Assembly (NCBI GenBank): GCA_002733905.1
Contig: NVXK01000016.1
Location: forward strand, 17,647-81,646
Direction of reading: 5' to 3'
Origin: Robiginitomaculum sp.
Lineage (GTDB): Bacteria; Pseudomonadota; Alphaproteobacteria; Caulobacterales; Maricaulaceae
DNA length: 64,000 bases
Both the position numbers and the translations under genes were made by a program. The notes beneath the pieces are model-generated. The model made no database searches. It saw only the letters and a list, made by a program, of their open reading frames with translations, and had not been told where the DNA came from. Shown piece by piece: positions 7,605-15,536 of this stretch (position 1 is the stretch's first letter; each line of letters starts with the position of its first letter).

Positions 7605-8870
7605 ATGGATAAAATTGTAATTGAAGGCGGCCTTACGCTCTCTGGTGAAATCAAAATTAGTGGCGCAAAAAATTCTGCGATTAAACTGATGGCCGTATGC
7701 CTGTTAACGGATGAACCACTAGAATTGACCAACATGCCCAATTTGCGAGATACGCGCTCAATGGGTGAATTGCTCGCGAGCCTTGGGGTTTCTGTGAAAA
7801 CAGAAAATGACGCATCACGCATGACTTTACATGCGAAAACTTTATCCTCGACCACAGCTCCTTATGAACTTGTACGAAAAATGCGTGCGAGTTTCAATGT
7901 GTTAGGGCCGATGCTTGCACGGGAACATCAAGCAAAAGTATCATTACCTGGTGGGTGTGCGATTGGTGCTCGACCTGTTGATTTACATCTCGATGCGCTA
8001 AAGGCCCTCGGTGCGGACATCGAACTCTCAGAAGGTTATGTGTACGCCAAAGCCAAGGGCGGCCTTGTCGGAGCCAATATTACATTCCCGTTTATAAGCG
8101 TAGGGGCGACCGAGCATACAATGCTGGCGGCCGTCTTGGCAAAGGGAGAAACTGTCCTGAATAACGCCGCGCGTGAGCCTGAAATTATCGATCTGGCAGA
8201 TTGTTTGAATGCTATGGGCGCAAAAATTACGGGCGCGGGGCGTTCGGAAATGCGTATCGAAGGTGTGACAAAATTAAAAGGCGTAAGCTACGCCGTTGTT
8301 CCAGACCGTATTGAGGCAGGTACATATGCACTTGCAGCTGCGACAGCAGGTGGTTCTGTACGTCTCTTAAATGTACGCTCTGAGCATCTTGGCGCGCTTT
8401 GGCCATTGATAGCCAAGGCAGGTACTAAAGTAACAATGGATGAGAATTCAGTTCTTGTCGAACGTCTTGGCACGCCGATTTTACCAGTTGATGTTGAAAC
8501 GCAAGCTTATCCAGGTTTTCCAACAGATTTACAGGCGCAATTTATGGCAATGGTGTCATTGGCAGACGGTGTTTCCGTTATTCGTGAGAATATTTTTGAA
8601 AACCGTTTTATGCATTGCCCAGAGCTTGTGCGTATGGGCGCGAATATTACCGTTAAAGGCCGCGAGGCTATTATACGTGGTGTCAAAAGCCTAAAAGGCG
8701 CACAGGTTATGGCAACTGACTTGCGCGCTTCAGCGAGCCTTGTCGCAGCAGGTCTGGCGGCAGAGGGCACAACGGAAGTCTTACGTGTCTATCATCTTGA
8801 CCGTGGCTTTGAGCATATCGAAGTTAAACTTGGTAATTGCGGCGCACGTATAAAACGGGTAGCAGAATAA
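7605..8870 (+). CDS. murA: UDP-N-acetylglucosamine 1-carboxyvinyltransferase
   Basis: MurA catalyses the first committed step of peptidoglycan synthesis, transferring enolpyruvate from PEP to UDP-GlcNAc in the cytoplasm. At 421 residues it has the usual length. The N-terminus [22 protein letters not shown] carries the conserved Lys-Asn pair. The catalytic Cys is in [15 protein letters not shown] (about residues 112-126), the loop targeted by fosfomycin. Later signatures include DRIEAGTYA and [12 protein letters not shown]. It is the first gene of a compact housekeeping block, with the next start two bases after its stop. Confidence 0.97.
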   Translation: MDKIVIEGGLTLSGEIKISGAKNSAIKLMAVCLLTDEPLELTNMPNLRDTRSMGELLASLGVSVKTENDASRMTLHAKTLSSTTAPYELVRKMRASFNVLGPMLAREHQAKVSLPGGCAIGARPVDLHLDALKALGADIELSEGYVYAKAKGGLVGANITFPFISVGATEHTMLAAVLAKGETVLNNAAREPEIIDLADCLNAMGAKITGAGRSEMRIEGVTKLKGVSYAVVPDRIEAGTYALAAATAGGSVRLLNVRSEHLGALWPLIAKAGTKVTMDENSVLVERLGTPILPVDVETQAYPGFPTDLQAQFMAMVSLADGVSVIRENIFENRFMHCPELVRMGANITVKGREAIIRGVKSLKGAQVMATDLRASASLVAAGLAAEGTTEVLRVYHLDRGFEHIEVKLGNCGARIKRVAE

Positions 8871-8871
8871 T

Positions 8872-9306
8872 ATGACAACAGGACTAAAATTACGCGCAGA
8901 ATCGCAAGAGAGTTTAACGATTATCTCGGCGGCGCTCCAAGACGCGATTTTGCAAGTAGGTGATATCCGCTTTGATAAAAACGCTCATACGCTAACATTA
9001 CGCGCAAGCCGGTACATGCACGAGCAGGGAAGCGAACAAACTGGCAAGCGTATTCAATGCGGTGTACAATTTCACAATATCCTGTCAGTACAAGCAAAAG
9101 ACATCGTACGCGCCGACCCCAAAGCCTATATTGTATTATTGTCGATAGAATACGAGGAGGATAAAACACCGCCCGGGGGCGAATTATGTTTGCGTTTTGC
9201 AGGAGGTGGAGAGTTAAGGCTGCAAGCGGAATATATTGAATTACATCTTGTAGATTACTTGCAAACGCGCGACACTGACAAACAGCCGCTTCATCCTGAT
9301 GTATAA
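8872..9306 (+). CDS. DUF2948 family protein
   Basis: A 144-residue protein that follows murA almost without a gap. This is the standard location of DUF2948 in alphaproteobacteria and the main reason for the call. The sequence fits: LRAESQESLTIISAALQDAIL at the N-terminus, a central GVQFHNILSVQAKDI and a C-terminal LCLRFAGGGELRLQAEYIELHLVDY. No enzyme motif or membrane span is visible and the function is unknown. Co-transcription with murA suggests a cell-envelope or housekeeping link, which is inference. Confidence 0.8.
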   Translation: MTTGLKLRAESQESLTIISAALQDAILQVGDIRFDKNAHTLTLRASRYMHEQGSEQTGKRIQCGVQFHNILSVQAKDIVRADPKAYIVLLSIEYEEDKTPPGGELCLRFAGGGELRLQAEYIELHLVDYLQTRDTDKQPLHPDV

Positions 9307-9345
9307 GGCCTGACCTTCTGTGGTATTTGGAAATTTGAATGAATT

Positions 9346-9825
9346 ATGTCAGACACTGATCATTATATAACCGAGTTATATATCGATCCGGGGAGCTTGC
9401 CAGTTACAAGCCCGGAAATGGAACATGAACGCCGTGTTGCCATTTTTGATTTGCTAGAAGAAAATGAATTTAAACCCGCAGAATCTCCATCTGGCCCGTA
9501 TGTCGTGACCATATTTTTGGTTGATGACCGTTTAAAAATTAATGTCATACGCACAAATGGTGCGCCGCGTGGTGATTATACAATATCGCTCAAACCTTTT
9601 CGTCGTATTATCAAAGACTATTTTATGATTTGCGAAGCCTATCATGATGCAATTCGCACTGCCACATCTGCCCAAATCGAAGCCATTGATATGGGCCGTA
9701 GGGGGCTGCACAATGAAGGGTCTCGCCTTCTGACGGATAGTTTGCGAAATACGATAGAGGTTGATTTTAACACTTCGCGACGGTTTTTTACTTTGATTTG
9801 TGCACTATATAGGCGGCCTAAATAA
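9346..9825 (+). CDS. UPF0262 family protein
   Basis: A 159-residue protein with the UPF0262 pattern: the N-terminal Glu-rich HERRVAIFDLLEENEF, SPSGPYVVTIFLVDDRLKINV in the middle, LKPFRRIIKDYFMICEAYHDAI, and a C-terminal ALYRRPK. The family is restricted to alphaproteobacteria and is almost always located between DUF2948/hisD and a low-molecular-weight phosphatase gene, as here. Function is unknown. Its stop shares a base with the next ATG. Confidence 0.85.
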   Translation: MSDTDHYITELYIDPGSLPVTSPEMEHERRVAIFDLLEENEFKPAESPSGPYVVTIFLVDDRLKINVIRTNGAPRGDYTISLKPFRRIIKDYFMICEAYHDAIRTATSAQIEAIDMGRRGLHNEGSRLLTDSLRNTIEVDFNTSRRFFTLICALYRRPK

Positions 9826-10262
9826 TGTCTGATTTAGAGAATTCCAATACACCAAGTTCGGTTTTGTTCGTCTGTACGCTTAATTCCATACGCTCGCCAA
9901 TGGCAGAGGGCTTGATGAAGGCTGCATTTGGCACAGATGTTTATGTACAGTCATGCGGCCTTGAGGCAGGGGAGTTGAATGAGTTGATGGTCAGTGTTAT
10001 GGGCGAGAAAAATATTGATATGAGCGGCCATTGCTCCAGAAGTCTCGAAGACTTGGCGGATACAAGTTTTGACATTGTGATTGCTTTTACCGAAGATGCC
10101 ACAAATGCTGTAAAAGCCGTATTTGATGATAGTGATACAGATGTTGAGACATGGCTAACCCCCGATCCAACTGCGGGCGATTTAAACGTTCGTGCCATGA
10201 TGGACAATTACCGTGCAGTTCGAGACAGCATTTCCATGCGAATACAGCGAAAATTCAGCTAA
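9825..10262 (+). CDS. Low-molecular-weight protein-tyrosine-phosphatase-like protein
   Basis: A 145-residue protein. The phosphate-binding loop C-x5-R is seen as FVCTLNSIRSPMAEG (about residues 14-28), and the DP of LTPDPTAG near the C-terminus supplies the general acid. The fold is that of LMW-PTPs and thioredoxin-linked arsenate reductases. No ars genes are nearby and the conserved neighbours are infA and UPF0262, so a phosphatase role is more likely than arsenate reduction. The start overlaps the previous stop by one base. Confidence 0.85.
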   Translation: MSDLENSNTPSSVLFVCTLNSIRSPMAEGLMKAAFGTDVYVQSCGLEAGELNELMVSVMGEKNIDMSGHCSRSLEDLADTSFDIVIAFTEDATNAVKAVFDDSDTDVETWLTPDPTAGDLNVRAMMDNYRAVRDSISMRIQRKFS

Positions 10263-10372
10263 TTTCGTGCAATTTAACAAAATAACCCTATATAAAATAT
10301 GATGAACATGGTTTAAGCCATCATCACGAGTCGCGGAGCGGCACGTATTGCTATTATTTAAAAGGATTTGAT

Positions 10373-10594
10373 TTGGCAAAAGAAGAACTATTGGAATTCG
10401 AAGGCGAAGTTATGGAACTTCTCCCTAATGCGACATTCCGTGTAAAATTGGTTGGCAACGACCATGAGATCATTGCTCATACTGCAGGCAGAATGCGTAA
10501 AAACCGTATTCGCGTCCTAGCAGGGGATATTGTAACGGTTGAAATGACACCATATGACCTTTCCAAAGGCCGTATCACGTACCGCTTTAAATAA
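10373..10594 (+). CDS. infA: Translation initiation factor IF-1
   Basis: A 73-residue single OB-fold protein ([25 protein letters not shown] ... [35 protein letters not shown]), which covers the IF-1 family end to end. It binds the 30S A site during initiation. The start is TTG, with AAAAGG 6 to 10 bases upstream; no in-frame ATG exists at the N-terminus. The upstream ~110 bases contain an AT-rich CCCTATATAAAATATG that may hold its own promoter. Confidence 0.96.
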   Translation: MAKEELLEFEGEVMELLPNATFRVKLVGNDHEIIAHTAGRMRKNRIRVLAGDIVTVEMTPYDLSKGRITYRFK

Positions 10595-10595
10595 C

Positions 10596-11201
10596 ATGGT
10601 TGTGCGTACGCGCGACTCTAAAACATCTTTCCCTCTTATCCTCGCGAGTGCGTCACCACGACGCCTAGATTTGCTTGCACAAATTGGCATTGTGCCCGAT
10701 CAAATATTACCTGCGGATATTGATGAGACACCCGGAAAGTTGGAAATACCCAAACCGCATGCATTACGACTAGCGCAAGGCAAGGCTGAGGCAATCGCCT
10801 TATCCCATAAAGACGCCTTTATCTTGGCCGCAGATACTGTTGTGGGGGTTGGCCGCCGTATTCTACCCAAGTCAGAAGACGAAGGCACAGCACGTGAATG
10901 CCTAGAATTACTTTCTGGTCGTTCTCACCGTGTTTATACAGGCGTATGTTTGATTTCACCTGATGGTGTCGTGCGGAGCCGTGTTGTGGAAACACGTCTA
11001 AAGTTCAAACGTCTCTCTTCACAAGAATTACAAGAATATCTCGACAGTAAAGAATGGGATGGCAAAGCAGGCGGTTATGGCATTCAAGGCCTCGCAGGTG
11101 CTTATGTTTCTCAAATCATTGGTTCGTTTACAAATGTTGTAGGCCTGCCCATTTACGAAACAAGAAATATGCTTTTAGGAGCAGGATATAAAAATGGCTA
11201 A
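10596..11201 (+). CDS. maf: Maf-type nucleotide pyrophosphatase
   Basis: The track begins at 10554 inside infA. ATG 10596, one base after the infA stop, gives a 201-residue protein. Maf proteins hydrolyse non-canonical or UTP/dTTP-type nucleoside triphosphates. The N-terminal P-loop-like LILASASPRRLDLLAQIGI (about residues 12-30) contains the SxSPRR signature. Further motifs are DETP and LAADTVV (catalytic Asp), and C-terminal GGYGIQGLAGAYV. It is coupled to infA upstream and overlaps the RNase E/G gene downstream. Confidence 0.95.
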   Translation: MVVRTRDSKTSFPLILASASPRRLDLLAQIGIVPDQILPADIDETPGKLEIPKPHALRLAQGKAEAIALSHKDAFILAADTVVGVGRRILPKSEDEGTARECLELLSGRSHRVYTGVCLISPDGVVRSRVVETRLKFKRLSSQELQEYLDSKEWDGKAGGYGIQGLAGAYVSQIIGSFTNVVGLPIYETRNMLLGAGYKNG

Positions 11202-12225
11202 AGCGAACAACTCAATTGGCCTCTGCCACATTGAACATGCAGTCGGTGAAACCCGTGCTGCAATCATTTACAAGAAACAAGTCGTTGAATATTACATTCG
11301 GCGTTGGTCGAGTAAGAATACACCTCATGCAGGGGATATATTTTCAGGCCGTGTTAGCAGTGTTGATAAAGGCCTCATGGCTGCATTTATTGATTTGGGG
11401 CAAGGCCCAGCAGGGCTATTACGGTTTTCTATGTCGCCTAATGCGCCTCAGCTTAATGAAGGCCAAATGGTACGCGTAAAAATACTACGTGACGCTGAAC
11501 CTGGCAAAGGGCCGCTCGTTGGTTATGTTGAATTGAGTAAAGCCCCCTATATACAAGTTGAAACCTCGCAAAGCCTTGAAGATAGCCTGCTCGAAAAATA
11601 CCCACATGTGAAGTTTGAAGACAAACCGGTAAACGGTATCTCGTGGGCTGTCGAAGAAGAAAACGCTCTGAAAGACGGTGGATTTATTTATATAGAACAC
11701 ACACGTGCGGCCACTATGATAGATATTGATACGGCTGGTGGTCAAAAGACTAAGGTCAGTATTGCCGCGGCCAAAGAAATCGCACGCCAAGTACGTCTGC
11801 GTGGTATTGGTGGACTTATATTGATTGATTTCCCGAATTTTAGAAAGAAAAAAGACAGGGCCGATGTATGGCAAACGCTGAGCGATTGTTTCGCGAACGA
11901 CCCAAATGCTGTCAAAATCGCGCCGTTTTCGCGCTTTGATACGGTGGAACTTACACGCTCACGTTCTGGCGCAACGCTCGCGCAAATACTTTTAGGGCAA
12001 GACGGTGAACCAACAGCAGAAACCAAGGCACTTAAAGGCCTGCGACGTTTGCTGAAAGAAGGGCGTATAGACGGCGGTGCAAAACTAATATTAGAATTAC
12101 CGCAGGATGCCTATGATTGGCTTGAAGCAGAACATATTGAATGGAAAAATGGCGTTATTGGTAAAATAGGGCAACGTTTTACGCTAAAACTTGGCACAAA
12201 TATTGACGTTTACAAGGACGCATAA
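11194..12225 (+). CDS. rng: Short ribonuclease E/G family protein
   Basis: A 343-residue RNase E/G-type endoribonuclease. The N-terminal S1-like part is HAGDIFSGRVSSVDKGLMAAFIDLGQGPAGLL (about residues 42-74). The DNase I-like catalytic part contains TRAATMIDIDTAGG (metal-binding Asp, about residue 180), then IARQVRLRGIGGLILIDF and FDTVELTRSRSGATL. It lacks the zinc-link and C-terminal region of E. coli RNase G (about 490 residues). I recall shorter members next to maf in alphaproteobacteria. It overlaps maf by 8 bases and yacG by one. Confidence 0.9.
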   Translation: MAKANNSIGLCHIEHAVGETRAAIIYKKQVVEYYIRRWSSKNTPHAGDIFSGRVSSVDKGLMAAFIDLGQGPAGLLRFSMSPNAPQLNEGQMVRVKILRDAEPGKGPLVGYVELSKAPYIQVETSQSLEDSLLEKYPHVKFEDKPVNGISWAVEEENALKDGGFIYIEHTRAATMIDIDTAGGQKTKVSIAAAKEIARQVRLRGIGGLILIDFPNFRKKKDRADVWQTLSDCFANDPNAVKIAPFSRFDTVELTRSRSGATLAQILLGQDGEPTAETKALKGLRRLLKEGRIDGGAKLILELPQDAYDWLEAEHIEWKNGVIGKIGQRFTLKLGTNIDVYKDA

Positions 12226-12416
12226 TGAGCAAGGATAATTGTAAAATATGCAAAAAACCAATCATTGAGAAATATCATCCATTTTGCTCATCGCGGTGTA
12301 CAGATATTGATCTTGGGCGCTGGCTAAAAGGTGGATATGTCATTCCTGGAAATGACGGTGAAGCAGGAATACCTGCCAATGATATTGACCCAGATGACGA
12401 TTCTAAACTTTGGTAG
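12225..12416 (+). CDS. yacG: YacG-type zinc protein, DNA gyrase inhibitor
   Basis: A 63-residue protein with the family zinc ligands CKIC near the N-terminus and FCSSRC about 16 residues later, followed by DIDLGRWL. E. coli YacG binds GyrB and inhibits gyrase. The ATG overlaps the stop of the RNase E/G gene, the usual order in alphaproteobacteria. Its stop abuts the end of the convergent GDPD gene with a single base between them and no terminator. Confidence 0.93.
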   Translation: MSKDNCKICKKPIIEKYHPFCSSRCTDIDLGRWLKGGYVIPGNDGEAGIPANDIDPDDDSKLW

Positions 12417-12417
12417 T

Positions 12418-13248
12418 TTAAGGAAGCTCGTCAAAAACTTGTTTTTTATCAATAAAGTAATAGTCGATATCAAATTCATCTCTATGTCGATAAATTGTTT
12501 TCCAATCTGTATAAGAGAATGTGGAAACAAAGAGCCCGTGATTATGATATGTAGCGCTTAGGCTCTGTGTAATCATATTTTTTGGGACACAAACACCGCC
12601 ATTTGACGCTTTCAAAATAGCAAGAATATCTCCTCCTAGTGGTGCTAAAACAGCCCAACCAGATCGTTCGCCTAATGAGTATTGTTCCTCACGTCGCGGG
12701 ATATGACCATCATGAGATACATATACTTTGTGAGTAGCTTTAATAGCTATGTTGGCTGGTTTGCACCAATGGCTGAGGCACAGTGGAATGTTTGGTGCCA
12801 TTTCATGTAGTCGATATAATGTTTCCGGCACCCATGAAACATAGATACAACGGGGCGCGAGTTTGCGGCGCATGACAAGCGCATGTATCTCATGTTCGAA
12901 ACCCAAATCTTTTATATCAACAAGGAGTTTCGCTGTTGTATTTCCGTGCAGCATGACGAGTCCCAAAGCTGCATCTAATGTAGGCATATGTACAAAATCA
13001 CCGCCAAGAGCAGGAAAAGAGCTTGCTTTATAGTCGCTCAAATTACGAATAACACCGTCTTTGTCACGTGCATATTGGTCATGATAAACCATAGGCGTGC
13101 CACATGCAGCGACCCGTACATCAAACTCTAAAAGCTGAACACCAAATTCCAAGGCAGACAGCAAACCATCCAATGTGTTTTCATGTTTTGAGAATCCACG
13201 AAACCTGTGGGAGATCAAATTGGAAATATCGAGAGGAACAGTTTGCAT
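12418..13248 (-). CDS. Glycerophosphodiester phosphodiesterase family protein
   Basis: A 276-residue cytosolic GDPD-fold protein. The metal and catalytic motifs are at the N-terminus: ISHRFRGFSKHENTLDGLLSALEFGVQLLEFDVR (about residues 12-45) with the conserved HR, ENT and E-x-D, then MVYHDQ. Later parts include LLVDIKDLG. It has no signal peptide, so it probably hydrolyses glycerophosphodiesters in the cytoplasm. The first HRG glycine is replaced (HRFRG). It is convergent with yacG. Confidence 0.85.
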   Translation of the reverse strand: MQTVPLDISNLISHRFRGFSKHENTLDGLLSALEFGVQLLEFDVRVAACGTPMVYHDQYARDKDGVIRNLSDYKASSFPALGGDFVHMPTLDAALGLVMLHGNTTAKLLVDIKDLGFEHEIHALVMRRKLAPRCIYVSWVPETLYRLHEMAPNIPLCLSHWCKPANIAIKATHKVYVSHDGHIPRREEQYSLGERSGWAVLAPLGGDILAILKASNGGVCVPKNMITQSLSATYHNHGLFVSTFSYTDWKTIYRHRDEFDIDYYFIDKKQVFDELP

Positions 13249-13262
13249 AATCGTCCATAACT

Positions 13263-13289
13263 GCCTGCTCCAATAAGATTGGAACAGGC
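13263..13289 (-). terminator. Stem-loop between the M3 peptidase and GDPD genes
   Basis: GCCTGcTCCAAT / ATTGGAaCAGGC with a three-base loop forms a 12-bp stem with one mismatch. No T tract follows on either strand, so it may be a Rho-dependent or processing/stability hairpin downstream of the M3 peptidase gene rather than a classical terminator. Confidence 0.45.
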
Positions 13290-13306
13290 ACGTTTGTGAA
13301 TATTAA

Positions 13307-15475
13307 TTAGTCTTTCTGCGGTGCGAAACCTCTATCACGCATCAAGGCATCAACAGTGACGTCACGACCTTTAAATGCACGGAAGGCCTCAGCGCTATCA
13401 ATAGTATTACCTACAGACATGATGTTATCGCGAAGTGATTTCGCAACGGTCTTGTCATAAAAACTTCCCGCTTCTTTAAAACTCTCAGCCGCGTCAGATG
13501 TCAAAGTATCTGCCCAGAGATAACTATAATAGCCCGCATGATAACCGCCTGAGAAAATATGATTAAAGTGCGGTGTTCTATGACGCATAACGATTTGCTC
13601 TGGCATGCCGAGCGCGGTAAGGGTTTCACGTTCAAACTTATCCGCGTCAATTGGCTCACCACCAGCCATATGAAGTTTCATATCAATCAGTGCGCTGGCG
13701 AGGTATTCAGTCGTTGCAAAACCTTGATTGAAATTCCCTGCCTTTGAGATTTTATCCAAGAGAGCTTGCGGAATAGGTGCGCCAGTTTTGTAATGCACAG
13801 CATATGTATTCAAAATTTCAGGTGTGGTTAGCCAATGTTCATTCAATTGCGATGGAAATTCTACATAGTCACGCGACACAGATGTGCCAGATAAACTCGG
13901 GTAGATCACGTCAGAGTTAAGCCCATGCAAAGCATGTCCAAATTCATGAAACATGGTTTCTGCGTCTGACCAAGAGATCAGAACAACTTCGCCTTCCGCG
14001 CCTTTAACAAAATTAGAGTTATTGGACACAATAATTGTCGTTGGGTTTTTCGGGTCCAGTTTTTCTTGAGTGCGGTACGCATTCATCCATGCGCCAGAGC
14101 GTTTGCCAATACGTGCGTAGGGGTCGAAATACCAAAGGCCGATATGATCGCCTTTTGGGCTTGAAACCTCCCATACACGTACATCTTCATGATATACAGG
14201 CACATTGGTGATTTGATTGAACTGGAAGCCATATAACTCCCCCGCAGCCCAGAACATGCCTTCACGGAGTTTTTCCATTTGCAAATATGGTTTCACTTCA
14301 TTGAAGTCGAGGTCATATTTTGCAAGGCGAACTTTCTCTGCGTAATAACGGTAATCCCAAGGTTTAATGCTTAGATTAGCCTTTTCGGCGTCAGCAACTG
14401 CTTGCATGTCTGCAACTTCTTCTTTGGCGCGGTTAACTGCGTGCGGCCATATTTTTTCCATGAGTGCAATGGCATTTTCAGGCGTGCGCGCCATTTGGTT
14501 TTCGAGTTTCCAATGGGCATGGGTTTCATAGCCGAGGAGTTTTGCGCGTTTTGCACGGATTTGTAAAATTTCGGAAATAATCGCATTATTGTCGAACTCA
14601 CCACCATTATCACCACGGTTATAATAATTGTTCCAAACGATTTCACGCAAAGGACGGTTTTTTGAATAGGTGAGGAATGGATCCATTGACGAGCGAGTAT
14701 TTGTAATGGCCCACTGGCCTTCTTTTTCACGTGTCGTGGCAGCATTGGCCATAGAGCTGAGGAGCCAGTCTGGTAGGCCTTCCAAATCTGTTTTATCAGA
14801 TATAAATGTCACATAGCCTTGTTCATCATGAAGCACGTTTTGGCCAAATTTGGTCGTTAATGTCGCAAGACGTGAATTGAGCGTGCTCATCGTGGCTTTA
14901 TCTGCTGTGTTAAGGTTAGCGCCGCCACGGACAAAGCCTTTGTAATAATCATCAACAAGGCGTTTTTGTTCGTCGCTCAGACCATCCATGTTTTCATAGA
15001 CGGTTTTTACACGTGCAAACAATGCTGCATTTTGAGTGTAACTATCACCAAGGGCTGCAAATTTAGGGGACATTTCAGCTTGGATATCACCAATGTCGCC
15101 AATATTTAAATTACCTGCATGCACACCAAAAATTGTCGAAGCGCGGTCGAGGGCGCTCCCAGATTTTTCAAGGTTTACAATCGTGTTCTCAAAACTAGCG
15201 GCCTCTGAATTGTTCGCAATGCGTTCTATGTCAGCTTTTGACATTGCGATGCCTTTATCGAGAGTCGCTGCGAGGGTTGCAACATCAACTTTATCCCACG
15301 GCGGTACGCCGCCAAAGGGGCCTTTCCAACTGTCGAGTAAAACATTTCCGGTCATTACGTCATTAATAATTTCACTTGTCATATGTGTTTTATCTTCTTT
15401 GGTGGGGGTAGGGCTACACGCAGCGAGGTTAAAAGCGAGGAGTGTAGCGAGAGTAAGTGTGATATTGTTTTTCAT
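13307..15475 (-). CDS. dcp: M3 family peptidase (dipeptidyl carboxypeptidase), lipoprotein
   Basis: A 722-residue zinc oligopeptidase of the thimet/Dcp family. The HExxH motif is in FHEFGHALHG (about residue 511), and the third ligand Glu lies about 26 residues on in DYVEFPSQLNEHW. The C-terminal substrate-binding region has HRTPHFNHIFSGGYHAGYYSYLWA. The N-terminus is a lipoprotein signal (LATLLAFNLAACSP), so it acts in the periplasm on short peptides. Length and motifs match the family. The symbol is assigned on overall resemblance to Dcp. Confidence 0.92.
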   Translation of the reverse strand: MKNNITLTLATLLAFNLAACSPTPTKEDKTHMTSEIINDVMTGNVLLDSWKGPFGGVPPWDKVDVATLAATLDKGIAMSKADIERIANNSEAASFENTIVNLEKSGSALDRASTIFGVHAGNLNIGDIGDIQAEMSPKFAALGDSYTQNAALFARVKTVYENMDGLSDEQKRLVDDYYKGFVRGGANLNTADKATMSTLNSRLATLTTKFGQNVLHDEQGYVTFISDKTDLEGLPDWLLSSMANAATTREKEGQWAITNTRSSMDPFLTYSKNRPLREIVWNNYYNRGDNGGEFDNNAIISEILQIRAKRAKLLGYETHAHWKLENQMARTPENAIALMEKIWPHAVNRAKEEVADMQAVADAEKANLSIKPWDYRYYAEKVRLAKYDLDFNEVKPYLQMEKLREGMFWAAGELYGFQFNQITNVPVYHEDVRVWEVSSPKGDHIGLWYFDPYARIGKRSGAWMNAYRTQEKLDPKNPTTIIVSNNSNFVKGAEGEVVLISWSDAETMFHEFGHALHGLNSDVIYPSLSGTSVSRDYVEFPSQLNEHWLTTPEILNTYAVHYKTGAPIPQALLDKISKAGNFNQGFATTEYLASALIDMKLHMAGGEPIDADKFERETLTALGMPEQIVMRHRTPHFNHIFSGGYHAGYYSYLWADTLTSDAAESFKEAGSFYDKTVAKSLRDNIMSVGNTIDSAEAFRAFKGRDVTVDALMRDRGFAPQKD

Positions 15476-15536
15476 TGTGCATCCCTAGAATTATTGTTGT
15501 TGTTATTATTATTGGCCCAATACTGAAAGTATAATA

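Noticed and set aside
9825-10262. Annotation as arsenate reductase ArsC
   Set aside because: The C-x5-R fold is shared, but there are no ars neighbours and the conserved context is infA/UPF0262; kept as an LMW-phosphatase-like protein.
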